Shown: piece by piece, positions 8,066 to 16,996 of the stretch
Layout of the letters: the number at the start of each line of letters is the position of its first letter
Numbering within the stretch: position 1 is the first letter of the stretch
Source of the DNA: Bradyrhizobium diazoefficiens
GTDB taxonomy: Bacteria > Pseudomonadota > Alphaproteobacteria > Rhizobiales > Xanthobacteraceae
NCBI RefSeq assembly: GCF_016616885.1
Contig: NZ_CP067102.1
Location: forward strand, 7,282,501 to 7,346,500
DNA: 64,000 bases
Direction: 5' to 3'
Made by a program: the position numbers and the translations under genes
The notes under the pieces: model-generated
Seen by the model: the letters and a program-made list of their open reading frames with translations, nothing else
The model's database searches: none
What the model was told of the DNA's origin: nothing

Positions 8066-9148
8066 TCAAAACACCTTCCTGATCCAGTTGTGCGGATCGT
8101 TGGCGCGGCCGTACTGGATATCGACGAGCTGCTTGCGCAGGCCCATGGCGACGGGGCCGGCGGCGCCGCCGCTGATCTCGAAATCGCCGCTGACCGAGCG
8201 CACCTTGCCGATCGGAGAGATGACAGCCGCGGTGCCGCAGGCGAAAGCCTCCTTCAGCTTGCCGGAAGCCGCATCCTTGCGCCACTGATCCAGCGAATAC
8301 AGCTCCTCGCGCACGGTCTTCCCGGCATCGCGGGCGAGCGCGATGATGGAGTCACGGGTGATGCCGGGCAGGATGGTGCCGAGCGGCGGTGTCGAGAGCG
8401 AGCCGTCGTCGAACACGAAGAACACGTTCATGCCGCCGAGCTCCTCGATGTAGCGGCGTTCGATCGCGTCGAGGAAGACGACCTGATCGCAGCCGCGCTG
8501 GATCGCTTCCGCCTGCGCGCGCAGGCTCGCCGCGTAATTGCCGCCGCATTTGACGGCACCGGTGCCGCCGACGGCCGCGCGCGTGTAATTCTCCGAGACC
8601 CAGATCGAGACCGGCGCAGGGCCGCCCTTGAAATAGGAGCCGACCGGCGAAGCGATCACTGCAAAGATGTATTCCGACGACGGCTTGACGCCGAGGAAGG
8701 TCTCGCTCGCGATCATGAAGGGACGCAGATAAAGGCTGCCCTCGCCGCCCGGCATCCAGGCGCGATCGATGCGCACGACCTGCTCGACCGCCTCGATGAA
8801 GACATCCTCGGGCAGTTGCGCCATTGCCATGCGGTCGGCGGAGTTCTTGAAGCGGCGCGCATTGGCGTCGGGCCGGAACAGGTTCACGCCGCCATCGTCG
8901 CGCTTGTAGGCCTTGAGGCCTTCGAAAATCTCCTGGGCGTAGTGCAGGACCGCGCCGGCCGGATCGAGCTGGAAGTTGGCGCGCGCCTCGATGCGCGCCT
9001 CGTACCAGCCACCCTTGGCCTGGTTGTAGCGAACGATCGCCATGTGATCGGTGAAGACGCGTCCGAAGCCGGGGTCCACCAGCTTGGCGACCCGGTCCTT
9101 CTCAGGAGTTGGATTGGATGCGGGCTGGATGTCGAATTTCATGCTCAT
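8066..9148 (-). CDS. ilvE: Branched-chain amino acid aminotransferase (BCAT2 type)
   Basis: PLP-dependent transaminase of Val, Leu and Ile and their keto acids. The 360-residue length and N-terminal domain ([34 protein letters not shown]) are those of the long, eukaryotic-like class. The catalytic Lys lies in [13 protein letters not shown], and PLP-contact regions [12 protein letters not shown] and LPGITRDSI follow. Its ATG overlaps the stop of a short upstream ORF (ATGA). Regulation by the neighbouring divergent MarR gene is possible but unproven. Confidence 0.95.
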   Translation of the reverse strand: MSMKFDIQPASNPTPEKDRVAKLVDPGFGRVFTDHMAIVRYNQAKGGWYEARIEARANFQLDPAGAVLHYAQEIFEGLKAYKRDDGGVNLFRPDANARRFKNSADRMAMAQLPEDVFIEAVEQVVRIDRAWMPGGEGSLYLRPFMIASETFLGVKPSSEYIFAVIASPVGSYFKGGPAPVSIWVSENYTRAAVGGTGAVKCGGNYAASLRAQAEAIQRGCDQVVFLDAIERRYIEELGGMNVFFVFDDGSLSTPPLGTILPGITRDSIIALARDAGKTVREELYSLDQWRKDAASGKLKEAFACGTAAVISPIGKVRSVSGDFEISGGAAGPVAMGLRKQLVDIQYGRANDPHNWIRKVF

Positions 9149-9294
9149 GTCCTTGGCTCCCGCTGCCGGTGGCGGCGCTGTTCTGGCGCCGGCCTAGCCT
9201 GTTTCGGCCCGGCTGGCTTGATGTGCTTTCTGGCCGGACGACCGCCAGCCTTGTTACGGCCGGTTTCCGTGGCCAGCATGTCTTCCGAGGACAT
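9145..9294 (-). CDS. Possible 49-codon ORF upstream of and overlapping ilvE
   Basis: From ATG 9294 this reads MSSEDMLATETGRNKAGG and continues rich in Arg, Lys, Pro and Gln. It stops with a TGA overlapping the ilvE ATG by 4 nt, a layout allowing translational coupling. It lacks the run of Leu/Ile/Val codons expected of a branched-chain attenuator peptide. The frame also stays open farther upstream through the antisense of the MarR gene, so its coding nature is uncertain. The rest of the gap up to 9486 should contain divergent promoters. Confidence 0.3.
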   Translation of the reverse strand: MSSEDMLATETGRNKAGGRPARKHIKPAGPKQARPAPEQRRHRQREPRT

Positions 9295-9486
9295 GCTTTT
9301 GCGGAAGGCGGAAGTCCAGTATGTTTTGCCGAAATGCCGCTCGACAATCGCACGGTAGATCTGATCCGGCCGTCGCCGCCTGTCCGGCTCACTCCGGCCG
9401 CTGCTAGAAATGCCGCCCGACGCGAAACGATCTAAAATTTCGTGCGGGCTGATCGTTTTGTAACATTGAAACCAAGATACGTCAAT

Positions 9487-10029
9487 ATGCCTGACATAAA
9501 TTTCGCGACTCCCTCTCAAAACGCTGCCGAGCCACGGCCGGCCGCAGGTGAAGGAGGCAATTTGCGCTGGGATATCATCGAGCTGCTGTTCTTCGCCTAT
9601 CGCGATTTCGTTGGCGATCCCGACCAGGAGCTGGAGGCTTTCGGCTTCGGCCGGGCCCATCACCGGGTCATGCACTTCGTTTACCGCTATCCGGGCCTGA
9701 AGGTCGCCGACCTCCTCGACGTCCTGCGCATCACCAAGCAGTCGCTCGGCCGGGTGCTGAAGCAGCTCCTGGACGAGGACTATATCGTCCAGAAGACCGG
9801 CGACAACGACCGCCGCCAGCGCCTGCTCTATGCGACGCCGAAGGGCGAGGCACTGGTGCAGAAGCTCGCCGGGCTCCAGACCACGCGGATCACCAAGGCG
9901 CTCGCCGAGATGGCGCCGCAGGATGCCGACACGGTCAAGCGCTTCCTGCGCGCGATGATCGACCGCGACGATCCGGACAAGGTGCTCGAGACGATCTTCG
10001 CCAATGTCAATCAAGACGCAAAGGAGTGA
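9487..10029 (+). CDS. MarR-family transcriptional regulator (PetP-like)
   Basis: A 180-residue winged-helix regulator: a helical dimer arm (LRWDIIELLFFAYRDFVG), HRVMHFVYRYPGLKVADLLDVLRITKQSLGRVLKQLLDE as the HTH, and the wing QKTGDNDRRQRLLYATPKG. The MarR gene overlaps an OmpR-type response-regulator gene, as in the petP-petR pair of Rhodobacter capsulatus, so I read it as a PetP homologue. ATG 9487 was preferred to GTG 9442; both are possible. The target genes are unknown. Confidence 0.85.
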   Translation: MPDINFATPSQNAAEPRPAAGEGGNLRWDIIELLFFAYRDFVGDPDQELEAFGFGRAHHRVMHFVYRYPGLKVADLLDVLRITKQSLGRVLKQLLDEDYIVQKTGDNDRRQRLLYATPKGEALVQKLAGLQTTRITKALAEMAPQDADTVKRFLRAMIDRDDPDKVLETIFANVNQDAKE

Positions 10030-10031
10030 CC

Positions 10032-10757
10032 GTGCCGCTCGCTGCCACGCTCGCCCGCCCGCCGGTGCAACCGGCCGACGACGCCCCGCATCTGCTGCTG
10101 GTCGACGACGACCGCCGCATCCGCGATCTGCTGTCGCGCTTTCTCGCGGCCGAAGGCTATCGCGTCACCACCGCTTCGAGCGCAGGTGATGCGCGGTCAA
10201 AGCTTCTGGGCCTGCATTTCGATTTGCTCATCCTCGACGTCATGATGCCCGGCGAGACCGGCTTCGATCTCGCCCGGTTCATCCGCACATCCTCCTCGGT
10301 GCCGATCGTGATGCTGACGGCGCGCCATGAAGCCGAGGCCCGCATCGAGGGCCTTCAGATCGGCGCCGACGATTACGTGGCAAAGCCATTCGAGCCGCGC
10401 GAGCTGGCGCTGCGCATCAACAACATCCTCAAGCGCGCGGCGCCGCCGGTCCGGGCCGCGGCGGTGGAGAAGATCGCGTTCGGCCCGTACGTCTACCATC
10501 TCGATCGCGGCGAATTGCGTCAGGGCGAGGAGGTCATCCATCTCACCGACCGCGAGCGCGAGATGCTGCGGGTTCTCTCGGAGACGCCGGGCGAAACCGT
10601 GCCGCGCAGCGCGCTGACCGGCAACGGCAGCGTCAACGAGCGCGCCGTCGACGTGCAGATCAATCGCCTCCGGCGCAAGATCGAGACCGATCCAGCCAAT
10701 CCGCTGTTCCTTCAGGCGGTGCGCGGCATCGGCTACCGGCTGGTAGCCTCGCCATAG
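10032..10757 (+). CDS. OmpR-family response regulator (PetR-like)
   Basis: Receiver domain (LLLVDDDRRIRDLL, phospho-acceptor Asp in LLILDVMMPGE, MLTAR, Lys in VAKPFEPREL) followed by a winged-helix DNA-binding domain (LTDREREMLRVL, NERAVDVQINRLRRKIE, VRGIGYRL). AAGGAG at 10021-10026 sits 5 nt before GTG 10032, which therefore is the better start; GTG 10026 would overlap that site, though it forms a GTGA overlap with the MarR stop. Probably phosphorylated by the kinase encoded 20 nt downstream. Confidence 0.92.
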   Translation: MPLAATLARPPVQPADDAPHLLLVDDDRRIRDLLSRFLAAEGYRVTTASSAGDARSKLLGLHFDLLILDVMMPGETGFDLARFIRTSSSVPIVMLTARHEAEARIEGLQIGADDYVAKPFEPRELALRINNILKRAAPPVRAAAVEKIAFGPYVYHLDRGELRQGEEVIHLTDREREMLRVLSETPGETVPRSALTGNGSVNERAVDVQINRLRRKIETDPANPLFLQAVRGIGYRLVASP

Positions 10758-10776
10758 ATCAAGTGAAGCACGACCG

Positions 10777-12165
10777 ATGAGCACGATCGATACCGGCCTG
10801 ACGCTGCTCAAGAGCGCCGCCGGGCGCGTCTCCGCCGCCAATGGCTGGATGGGCAACGCGTTCAAGGGCTGGATGCCGACCGGCCTCTACGCGCGCGCAC
10901 TGCTGATCATGATCGTGCCGATGGTGATCCTGCAATCGGTCGTCGCCTTCGTGTTCATGGAGCGGCACTGGAACACGGTGACGCGCCGGCTGTCAGCCGC
11001 AGTGGTGCAGGACATCGCCGCGCTGATCGACGTCTACAAGGGTTATCCGCAGGACAAGGACCGCGATCAGATCCGCCGCATCGCGCAGCAGCGTCTCGGT
11101 CTCGTCGTCGACTTCCTGCCGGCCGGTGACATGCCGCCGCCGGGACCAAAGCCGTTTTTCTCGCTGCTCGACCAGACGCTGTCGGTGCAGCTCGGCCGCC
11201 AGATCGGGCGTTCGTTCTGGATCGACACGGTCGGCCGTTCCAACCTTGTCGAGATCCGCATCCAGCTCGACGATGCCGTGATGCGCGTGTTCGCACAGCG
11301 CAGCGCCGCCTACGCCTCGAACTCGGAAATCTTCCTGTTCTGGATGGTCGGGACATCGTCAATCCTCCTGATCGTGTCGGTCCTGTTCCTGCGCAACCAG
11401 ATCAAGCCGATCCTGCGGCTTGCGGACGCCGCCGAGAGTTTCGGCAAGGGCCGCGAGGCGCCGAACTTCAGGCCCCGCGGCGCGCGCGAGGTGCGGCGCG
11501 CCGCGGGCGCCTTCCTCGAGATGAAGTCGCGCATCGAGCGCGCGATGGAGCAGCGCACCGCGATGCTCGCCGGCGTCAGCCACGATTTGCGCACGATCCT
11601 CACCCGCTTCAAGCTCGAGCTGGCGCTGATCGGCGACAATCCCGAGCTCGAGGGCATGCGCAAGGACGTCGACGAGATGTCGATGATGCTGGAGGATTAC
11701 CTTGCGTTCGCCCGTGGCGATTCCGGCGAGCAGTCGCAGCCGACCGACATGGCGCAGGCGCTCGAGGAGTTGCGCAGCGATGCCGAACGCCACGGCCACA
11801 CCGCGACGGTGACGTTCAGCGGCCTGCCCGTGGTCACGGTGAAGCCGGCCTCGTTCAAGCGCTGCCTCGCCAACCTCGTCACCAATGCCGCGCGCTACGG
11901 CAGGGCCATCGCCATTTCCGGCCAGCGCGATCACCGCTATCTCACCATCACGGTCGACGACGACGGTCCCGGCATCCCCGCGCATTTGCGCGAGGAAGTG
12001 TTCAAGCCGTTCCTGCGGCTGGACAACGCCCGCAACCAGGACGAAGGCGGCACGGGCCTAGGCCTCGCGATCGCCCGCGACATCGCCCGCTCGCATGGCG
12101 GCGACATCACGCTCGGCGACAGCCCGATGGGCGGATTAAGGGCGAGCGTGCGGATACCGGTGTAG
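10777..12165 (+). CDS. Membrane sensor histidine kinase
   Basis: A 462-residue EnvZ-like kinase: TM1 near residues 38-61 (LLIMIVPMVILQSVVAFVFM), a periplasmic domain of ~125 residues, TM2 near 187-207, a HAMP linker (LRNQIKPILRLADAAESFG), the dimerisation/phospho-acceptor helix with His269 in SHDLRT, and a C-terminal ATPase domain with NLVTNAARYG, DDDGPGIP and GTGLGLAI. Position 274, usually Pro in the HDLRTPLTR motif, is Ile. It forms one operon with the two genes upstream and is the expected partner of the PetR-like regulator. Confidence 0.93.
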   Translation: MSTIDTGLTLLKSAAGRVSAANGWMGNAFKGWMPTGLYARALLIMIVPMVILQSVVAFVFMERHWNTVTRRLSAAVVQDIAALIDVYKGYPQDKDRDQIRRIAQQRLGLVVDFLPAGDMPPPGPKPFFSLLDQTLSVQLGRQIGRSFWIDTVGRSNLVEIRIQLDDAVMRVFAQRSAAYASNSEIFLFWMVGTSSILLIVSVLFLRNQIKPILRLADAAESFGKGREAPNFRPRGAREVRRAAGAFLEMKSRIERAMEQRTAMLAGVSHDLRTILTRFKLELALIGDNPELEGMRKDVDEMSMMLEDYLAFARGDSGEQSQPTDMAQALEELRSDAERHGHTATVTFSGLPVVTVKPASFKRCLANLVTNAARYGRAIAISGQRDHRYLTITVDDDGPGIPAHLREEVFKPFLRLDNARNQDEGGTGLGLAIARDIARSHGGDITLGDSPMGGLRASVRIPV

Positions 12166-12181
12166 CTGCAATAGCCCTCAC

Positions 12182-12712
12182 CTACTTCGGCAGCAGCGCC
12201 TTCAGCTTGTCGACGTCGCGGACGTTCATCTTGAAGCCGCCGGGCATCACGATGTCGCCGGGCTTCTGGTCCGGCTTGCAGGCTCCGAGCCATTTCGCTT
12301 CGAGCGTCATGGTGGTGTCGCGCCCCGCGGCACCGACCGCGCCGCCTTGCGCATGCGACGAGGTCTTCACCGTGTAGGCCGAATTGAAATCGCCTGATAT
12401 CTCGGCATGCGAGGTCGTGGACATGCCGGCGACGCTGCACTCGGAATCGCTGACATAGCCGGTCGCCGTCTTCTTGATGTCCTGCTTGGAGCAGACCTGC
12501 TTGGCCATCGGCGAGATGTTGTTGTTCATCTCCTTGTCGACGGCCTCGTCGGTGCAATGCTGCATGGTCATTTCCGGCATCGCCGAGCCGGTCCTGACCA
12601 TCTTCAATTCCCACAAACCGGCCTTGCGCACCGGCAGATCGTCAGCGACGGCGCTCCCTGCCGACAACACGAAGCAAACGGCTGATCCGAGCAAAGCAAG
12701 CTTGCGCGTCAT
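12182..12712 (-). CDS. DUF3617 exported protein
   Basis: A 176-residue protein with a Sec signal peptide (KLALLGSAVCFVLSAGSAVA, cleavage near AVA-DD) and the DUF3617 pattern: KAGLWELKM at the start of the mature part, then Cys-containing segments (MQHCTDEAV, KQVCSKQDIKK, SECSVAG) and SHAEISGDFN. Function unknown; predicted periplasmic. Convergent with the histidine kinase gene (16-nt gap), so the two probably share a termination region. Confidence 0.8.
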   Translation of the reverse strand: MTRKLALLGSAVCFVLSAGSAVADDLPVRKAGLWELKMVRTGSAMPEMTMQHCTDEAVDKEMNNNISPMAKQVCSKQDIKKTATGYVSDSECSVAGMSTTSHAEISGDFNSAYTVKTSSHAQGGAVGAAGRDTTMTLEAKWLGACKPDQKPGDIVMPGGFKMNVRDVDKLKALLPK

Positions 12713-12757
12713 GCGAGAGACTCCCGGCCGAGAGATCCTGGCTTTCCGAAAAACGCC

Positions 12758-13072
12758 TCAGTAGAGCGTGCGGATCGGCCGCTCGGCCGCGCCATAGGGC
12801 ACCCAGCGGCACGAGAACGAGATGTAGCCGCCCTCATAGGCCTGCACAGCGAGGAATTTGACCACCTTGCCGTAGCGCGCGCAGTGATCGACCGCGACCT
12901 GGCGCGCATCGGTCTGCGTTGCCATGGAATAGGCGATGATGCCGCCGGTGTCGTTGCCCTTGAAAGGCGGCACCGGAAGGATGTCGGCGCGTGCCGACTG
13001 GCTCGCCATCATCCCCGAGACAACCAGGCTGGCAAGAAGGCCCGCGGCCGCAATGATTCGCATTCCCGTCAC
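12758..13072 (-). CDS. Small exported hypothetical protein
   Basis: About 104 residues: a signal peptide (RIIAAAGLLASLVVSGMMAS...ARA) followed by a short mature part with two Cys (VDHCARYGK, ISFSCRWVPYG) that could form a disulfide. A start at the second Met (13063) is equally likely. No family recognised. It lies 45 nt upstream of the DUF3617 gene on the same strand and may be cotranscribed. Confidence 0.65.
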   Translation of the reverse strand: MTGMRIIAAAGLLASLVVSGMMASQSARADILPVPPFKGNDTGGIIAYSMATQTDARQVAVDHCARYGKVVKFLAVQAYEGGYISFSCRWVPYGAAERPIRTLY

Positions 13073-13245
13073 TCCGATTGGTTGGCGGCAGTTTACGGTG
13101 CCGCGGCGGCCGTGGAAAGAACGGAAGGCCGGTTGACTGCGAGGTTGTGATCAACTCCTGGCCAAGTGTTGCCGCGCTGCACTTGACCTCCCCCGCCCTT
13201 CGCGGCACCGTCCAATCTCCGCAGATCATGCTGTCTGGATTGCCC

Positions 13246-13710
13246 ATGCGCGCCTCGACCTCCCCGAAATCGCTTCGCTTTGCCGCCGTTCTCGGCCTGA
13301 TGTTCGGAGCGCTGTCGCCCGGTGAGGCCAGGGCTGCCAACCCGCTGGAGCTGAACTTCTGGCTCAGCGGCCCGCGCTACGATGGCAATGTCGCCGATTG
13401 CGAGAAGGCGCTGCCGACGATCGCGACCCAGTTCTGGGAGAAGGAAAGCTCGTTCTGGAATTCGCCGTTGAAGATCGAGGGCTTCTCGGCCGTTCACGAG
13501 ACCGCATTCCGGCCCTGGGCGTCCGACAACATTCCGCGCCGCTACTGCACCGGCGAGGCCATGCTCAATGACGGCAAGATGCGCAGGGTGCACTTCTCGA
13601 TCGTCGAGGATGGCGGCTTTGCCGGTTACGGCCAGGGCGTCGAATGGTGCGTGGTCGGGCTCGACCGCAACTGGGCCTACAATCCGTCCTGTCGCGCCGC
13701 CAAGCCTTGA
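13246..13710 (+). CDS. Exported hypothetical protein
   Basis: A 154-residue protein with a signal peptide (LRFAAVLGLMFGALSPGEARA). The mature part contains DGNVADCEKALPTIATQFWE, RYCTGEAMLNDGK and YGQGVEWCVVGLDRNWAYNP, with four Cys likely forming two disulfides. I remember similar proteins in other Bradyrhizobium but no assigned function. ATG 13228 would add six residues and is also possible. The stop codon lies inside a 15-bp tandem repeat. Confidence 0.7.
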   Translation: MRASTSPKSLRFAAVLGLMFGALSPGEARAANPLELNFWLSGPRYDGNVADCEKALPTIATQFWEKESSFWNSPLKIEGFSAVHETAFRPWASDNIPRRYCTGEAMLNDGKMRRVHFSIVEDGGFAGYGQGVEWCVVGLDRNWAYNPSCRAAKP

Positions 13711-13746
13711 TTCGACAAGCCTTGATTCGACAAGGTCCTGATTCGG
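13701..13746. repeat. 15-bp tandem repeat, three units, over a stop codon
   Basis: CAAGCCTTGATTCGA occurs twice exactly (13701 and 13716) and a third time in diverged form (from 13731). The TGA of the preceding gene lies within the first unit, so the repeat is mostly 3' untranslated. Likely a slippage duplication. Confidence 0.85.
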
Positions 13747-13845
13747 ACCGGCCACGCGGCCAATCGTCGGTCGCCTGAAATTTGTTCTTGAAATGTTCTT
13801 ATTGCCTGCTAGGCTGATTGCACAGTCTAGTTGAGGGGCGTTGCC

Positions 13846-14547
13846 ATGTTTCACTTTAGATTGCATTCGTTCTCCCGTCTCGTGATCTCGCTGACCCTTG
13901 CCGCCGGGCTGATCTCGTGGGCCGGCGGCGCGAAGGCCCAGGACAAGCGGCAGAACGCACCCGGCGAATTCGACTTCTATGTGCTGTCGCTGTCGTGGTC
14001 GCCGTCCTTCTGCGAGGAGGCGGCCGAGCGCGGTCGCGGTGGCGGGCGCTCGAATATCCAGTGCGAGGGACGACCCTATTCCTTCGTGGTGCACGGGCTG
14101 TGGCCGCAATATGAGAACGGCTTTCCGGAATACTGCCAGCGGCCGTCGCCGCGGCTGAACCGCAACATCGTCTCCGCGATGCTCGATCTGATGCCGGCGC
14201 CGGGGCTGATCTTCAACGAGTGGGACAAGCACGGCACCTGCTCCGGGCTCGATGGCCGCAATTATTTCGAGACGATCCGCAAGGCGCGCGCCGCGATCAA
14301 GATCCCGGCCGAATATCTCGATTTGTCGGAGGCCAAGACCGTCGCTCCGGCCGACGTCGAAGAAGCCTTCATCAAGGCCAATCCGGGCCTGAGCAGCGCC
14401 GCTGTCTCGGTCACCTGCAACCGGACCCGGCTGTCCGAGATCCGCATCTGCCTGAGCAAGGATTTGCAGTTCCGCCCCTGCGAAGAACTCGACCGCCGCG
14501 CCTGCCGCCGCGACCAGGTGACGATGCCGCCGGTCAGGGGTGGTTAG
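13846..14547 (+). CDS. Ribonuclease T2 family protein, exported
   Basis: A secreted endoribonuclease of 233 residues with a signal peptide ending near KAQ. Both active-site blocks are intact: CAS I FVVHGLWPQ with His83 and CAS II FNEWDKHGTC with Glu125 and His129. Cys residues around these blocks and in the C-terminus (NIQCEG, EYCQRP, VTCNRT, RICLSK, RPCEEL, RACRR) suggest several disulfides. Expected to degrade RNA in the periplasm to 2',3'-cyclic phosphates. ATG 13846 follows a GAGGGG site; a TTG at 13831 precedes it. Confidence 0.93.
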   Translation: MFHFRLHSFSRLVISLTLAAGLISWAGGAKAQDKRQNAPGEFDFYVLSLSWSPSFCEEAAERGRGGGRSNIQCEGRPYSFVVHGLWPQYENGFPEYCQRPSPRLNRNIVSAMLDLMPAPGLIFNEWDKHGTCSGLDGRNYFETIRKARAAIKIPAEYLDLSEAKTVAPADVEEAFIKANPGLSSAAVSVTCNRTRLSEIRICLSKDLQFRPCEELDRRACRRDQVTMPPVRGG

Positions 14548-14565
14548 AGAGCGGGACCTCTCATC

Positions 14566-14666
14566 GTCATTTCGGGGCATGCGACGCGTCGAACACGGAA
14601 TCTCGAGATTCTAAGGTGCGCAATTGCGCACCATAGCTCGGTGCTAACGCACCGCCCCGGAATGAC
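14566..14666. repeat. Palindromic intergenic repeat, family A
   Basis: Ends GTCATTTCGGGGC and GCCCCGGAATGAC, with an inner GGTGCGCAATTGCGCACC palindrome identical to that at 7962-8055. It separates the RNase T2 gene from rlmJ. Confidence 0.88.
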
Positions 14667-14705
14667 AGCAGTTACTTTCATCGCGCGATGTCGTAACTCT
14701 CCGCC

Positions 14706-15566
14706 ATGAACTACCGCCACGCCTTTCACGCCGGCAACTTCGCCGATGTCATCAAGCACATCGTGCTGGCACGCATCCTGACCTATTTGCAGGACAAGCC
14801 GGCCGCCTTCCGCGTCATCGACACCCACGCCGGTGCCGGCCTCTATGATCTCGACAGCGACGAGGCGCGCCGCAGCGGCGAGTGGCTGACAGGGATCGCG
14901 CGGCTCATGCAGGCGCGCTTCACGAATGAGACAGTCGCACTGACCAAGCCCTATCTCGACATCGTTCGCGCCTTCAACCCAAAGGGCGAGCTCAAAGCCT
15001 ATCCCGGCTCGCCCTTGATCGCGCGCGGGCTGATGCGGCCGCAGGACCGGCTCGTGGCTTGCGAGCTCGAGCCGAAGGCGCGCAAGGCGTTGATCGACGT
15101 GTTGCGGCGCGACGAACAGGCCCGCGTGGTCGATCTCGACGGCTGGATGGCGCTGCCGGCGTTCGTGCCGCCGAAGGAGCGGCGCGGGCTGGTACTGATT
15201 GACCCGCCCTTCGAGGCAAAGGACGAGTTCGAAAAGCTCGGCGAGGCCTTCTCCACCGCCTACGCGAAATGGCCGACCGGTATCTATGTAATCTGGTACC
15301 CCGCCAAGAGCCGACGCGCCACCGACACGCTGGCGCAACTGGTGGCGCGGACCGCAGCCGCAGCAAAGACGCCGGGAAAGTGTCTGCGTCTTGAATTCAG
15401 CGTTGCACCGCAGCTCGACGGCGCAGCCCTCACCTCCACCGGGCTCCTGATCGTGAACCCGCCTTACACACTCCAAGGCGAGCTCAAGACGATATTGCCC
15501 GAGCTGGAAATGCCGCTCGGACAAGGCGGCGCTGCCAGATTCCGATTAGAGGTGCCGAAGCCGTAA
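14706..15566 (+). CDS. rlmJ: 23S rRNA (adenine(2030)-N(6))-methyltransferase
   Basis: Methylates A2030 of 23S rRNA using S-adenosylmethionine. The N-terminus NYRHAFHAGNFADVIKH is the RlmJ signature, followed by the SAM-binding IDTHAGAGLYDL, LVACELEPKA, and the catalytic DPPFE motif. Full length (286 residues), soluble, apparently a single-gene transcript behind a repeat. Confidence 0.94.
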   Translation: MNYRHAFHAGNFADVIKHIVLARILTYLQDKPAAFRVIDTHAGAGLYDLDSDEARRSGEWLTGIARLMQARFTNETVALTKPYLDIVRAFNPKGELKAYPGSPLIARGLMRPQDRLVACELEPKARKALIDVLRRDEQARVVDLDGWMALPAFVPPKERRGLVLIDPPFEAKDEFEKLGEAFSTAYAKWPTGIYVIWYPAKSRRATDTLAQLVARTAAAAKTPGKCLRLEFSVAPQLDGAALTSTGLLIVNPPYTLQGELKTILPELEMPLGQGGAARFRLEVPKP

Positions 15567-15818
15567 CATCCCGGCATTCTTGGGAAAAATATGCAGTAAC
15601 GGTAGTCAATCTGCAGAGAACCGTATTATGCTGTTTGTGTGACTGGCTTTACGTTCCGCTTCCGCGAATGGTTGCGGCGGAGTGAAGGCCTAAGAAAGAT
15701 CCAGTCGGACCGAAGGGTCTGCCCAAGGATGGCCAGCTCTCCCGGGCTTCGTGATGCCCGGTCATGTCGCGACGCGCGTCTGCGTTGCGACGGAGGAGCA
15801 ATGAGGGGGAGTTTCCCG

Positions 15819-16034
15819 ATGGCCAATACGGGAACGGTTAAGTTCTTCAACGGCGAGCGCGGCTACGGCTTTATCAAGCCGGATGACGGCGGTCGCGATG
15901 TCTTCGTTCACATCACCGCTGTTGAGCGCGCGGGACTGAAGGACCTTGCCGAAGGACAGCGTATCACGTTCGAAGTCGAACCGGACAAGAAGGGGAAGGG
16001 GCCGAAAGCGGTCAATCTCGTGATCCTTTCGTAG
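15819..16034 (+). CDS. Cold-shock domain protein
   Basis: A 71-residue single cold-shock domain with RNP1 (GYGFIK) and RNP2 (VFVHI), so a single-stranded nucleic-acid binder or RNA chaperone. ATG 15819 (MANTGTVKFF) follows an AGGGGGA site; an in-frame ATG at 15801 after GGAGGAG would add six residues. The ~250-nt gap upstream contains no other credible gene and could be a long, structured 5' leader as in cspA mRNAs, but I cannot show that. Confidence 0.93.
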   Translation: MANTGTVKFFNGERGYGFIKPDDGGRDVFVHITAVERAGLKDLAEGQRITFEVEPDKKGKGPKAVNLVILS

Positions 16035-16057
16035 CGGACCCGCCCCAAAAACCTGGC

Positions 16058-16088
16058 GCAAAAAAAGTCCCGGCCGCAAGCGGCCGGG
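16058..16088 (-). terminator. Rho-independent terminator of the outer-membrane protein gene
   Basis: Reading the minus strand, CCCGGCCG (16088-16081) pairs perfectly with CGGCCGGG (16076-16069) around a 4-nt loop and is followed by a T-run at 16067-16060. The orientation of the T-run assigns it to the minus-strand gene ending at 16121. Confidence 0.9.
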
Positions 16089-16120
16089 AGGTTGTTGTCC
16101 GGTATTTTCTTATTTGGCTA

Positions 16121-16744
16121 TCAGAAGTGATAGTTCACGCCTGCGCGAACAACGCTGGCGCTATAGCCGTTTGACACGCCTGTAATTGCGAACTGGCTCG
16201 ACGACAGATCGACGTAGAGATATTCGAGCTTCGCGCTCCAGTTCGGCGCGAAGCCGACTTCCGCGCCGACGCCTGCAGTCCAGCCGGCAGTAGTGTGCGA
16301 CTCCGTCCAGCCGAATGTCTGCGCGCGCAGCTCGCCGAAGGCGAGGCCGGCGGTGCCGTAGACCAGCACGTTGCTGAAGGCATAGCCGGCGCGGCCGCGC
16401 AGCGTGCCGAACCAGGGATTGGAGAACTTCCACGGCGCGAAAGTGTCGTCGGCGCCTGCGGCCTGGATGTCGCCCTCGACGCCGAACACCCACGGGCCGT
16501 TCTGGAAATTGTAACCAGCCTGCACGCCGCCGACGAAGCCGGAGGGCTTCACGGGTGTGTTGCTCACCGAGCCCCATTCATAGCCGAGATTGGCGCCGAG
16601 ATACGGGCCGGCCCAGCTATAGGCATTGAGCGGCTGATTGACCGTATAGGGCGCACGCTGCCCGTAACTGAGATCGGCGGCCCCTGCCGAAGCCGTCCAG
16701 CCGGCTGCAACCAACGCGGCTGCGCCCACAACGAGCCCCTTCAT
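16121..16744 (-). CDS. Outer-membrane beta-barrel protein (Omp25/31-like)
   Basis: A 207-residue protein with a signal peptide (LVVGAAALVAAGWTASAGAA) and an eight-stranded-barrel pattern of alternating hydrophobic residues: WAGPYLGANLGYEWG, GFVGGVQAGYNFQ, WFGTLRGRAGYAF, ending in the C-terminal aromatic VRAGVNYHF needed for barrel assembly. This is the Omp25/Omp31/RopB-type family of Rhizobiales. ATG 16744 follows GGAG. The upstream gap to uvrC is AT-rich for this genome and should hold its promoter. Confidence 0.9.
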   Translation of the reverse strand: MKGLVVGAAALVAAGWTASAGAADLSYGQRAPYTVNQPLNAYSWAGPYLGANLGYEWGSVSNTPVKPSGFVGGVQAGYNFQNGPWVFGVEGDIQAAGADDTFAPWKFSNPWFGTLRGRAGYAFSNVLVYGTAGLAFGELRAQTFGWTESHTTAGWTAGVGAEVGFAPNWSAKLEYLYVDLSSSQFAITGVSNGYSASVVRAGVNYHF

Positions 16745-16996
16745 CACACACTCCAACGCAACTGCCGCAACCGGGTGCGATGCCCGCGCCGCCGCGCAAG
16801 GCCAGACCGCATGGTTACGGAACCACCACTTTTTCGCGTAAGATTTATTGAGAGTTTTAAGTTAAAGGGCTGTTAAGACCTGTTACCGCGCTGTTAACAG
16901 ACTTAAGGAAGCGTTACCGGGAACTCGGCGCGCCATTCTGTGCGTGCGTCACGGCCGGAACTTCAAATCGGTCCCCCCAGCGCCTAAATTCGCACC

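Noticed and set aside
8021..9358. 445-residue plus-strand ORF over ilvE
   Set aside because: Antisense to ilvE, which has the PLP-Lys motif; the ORF translation is low-complexity.
13093..14580. 495-residue minus-strand ORF over the RNase T2 gene
   Set aside because: RNase T2 motifs are on the other strand; the ORF has no recognisable domain.
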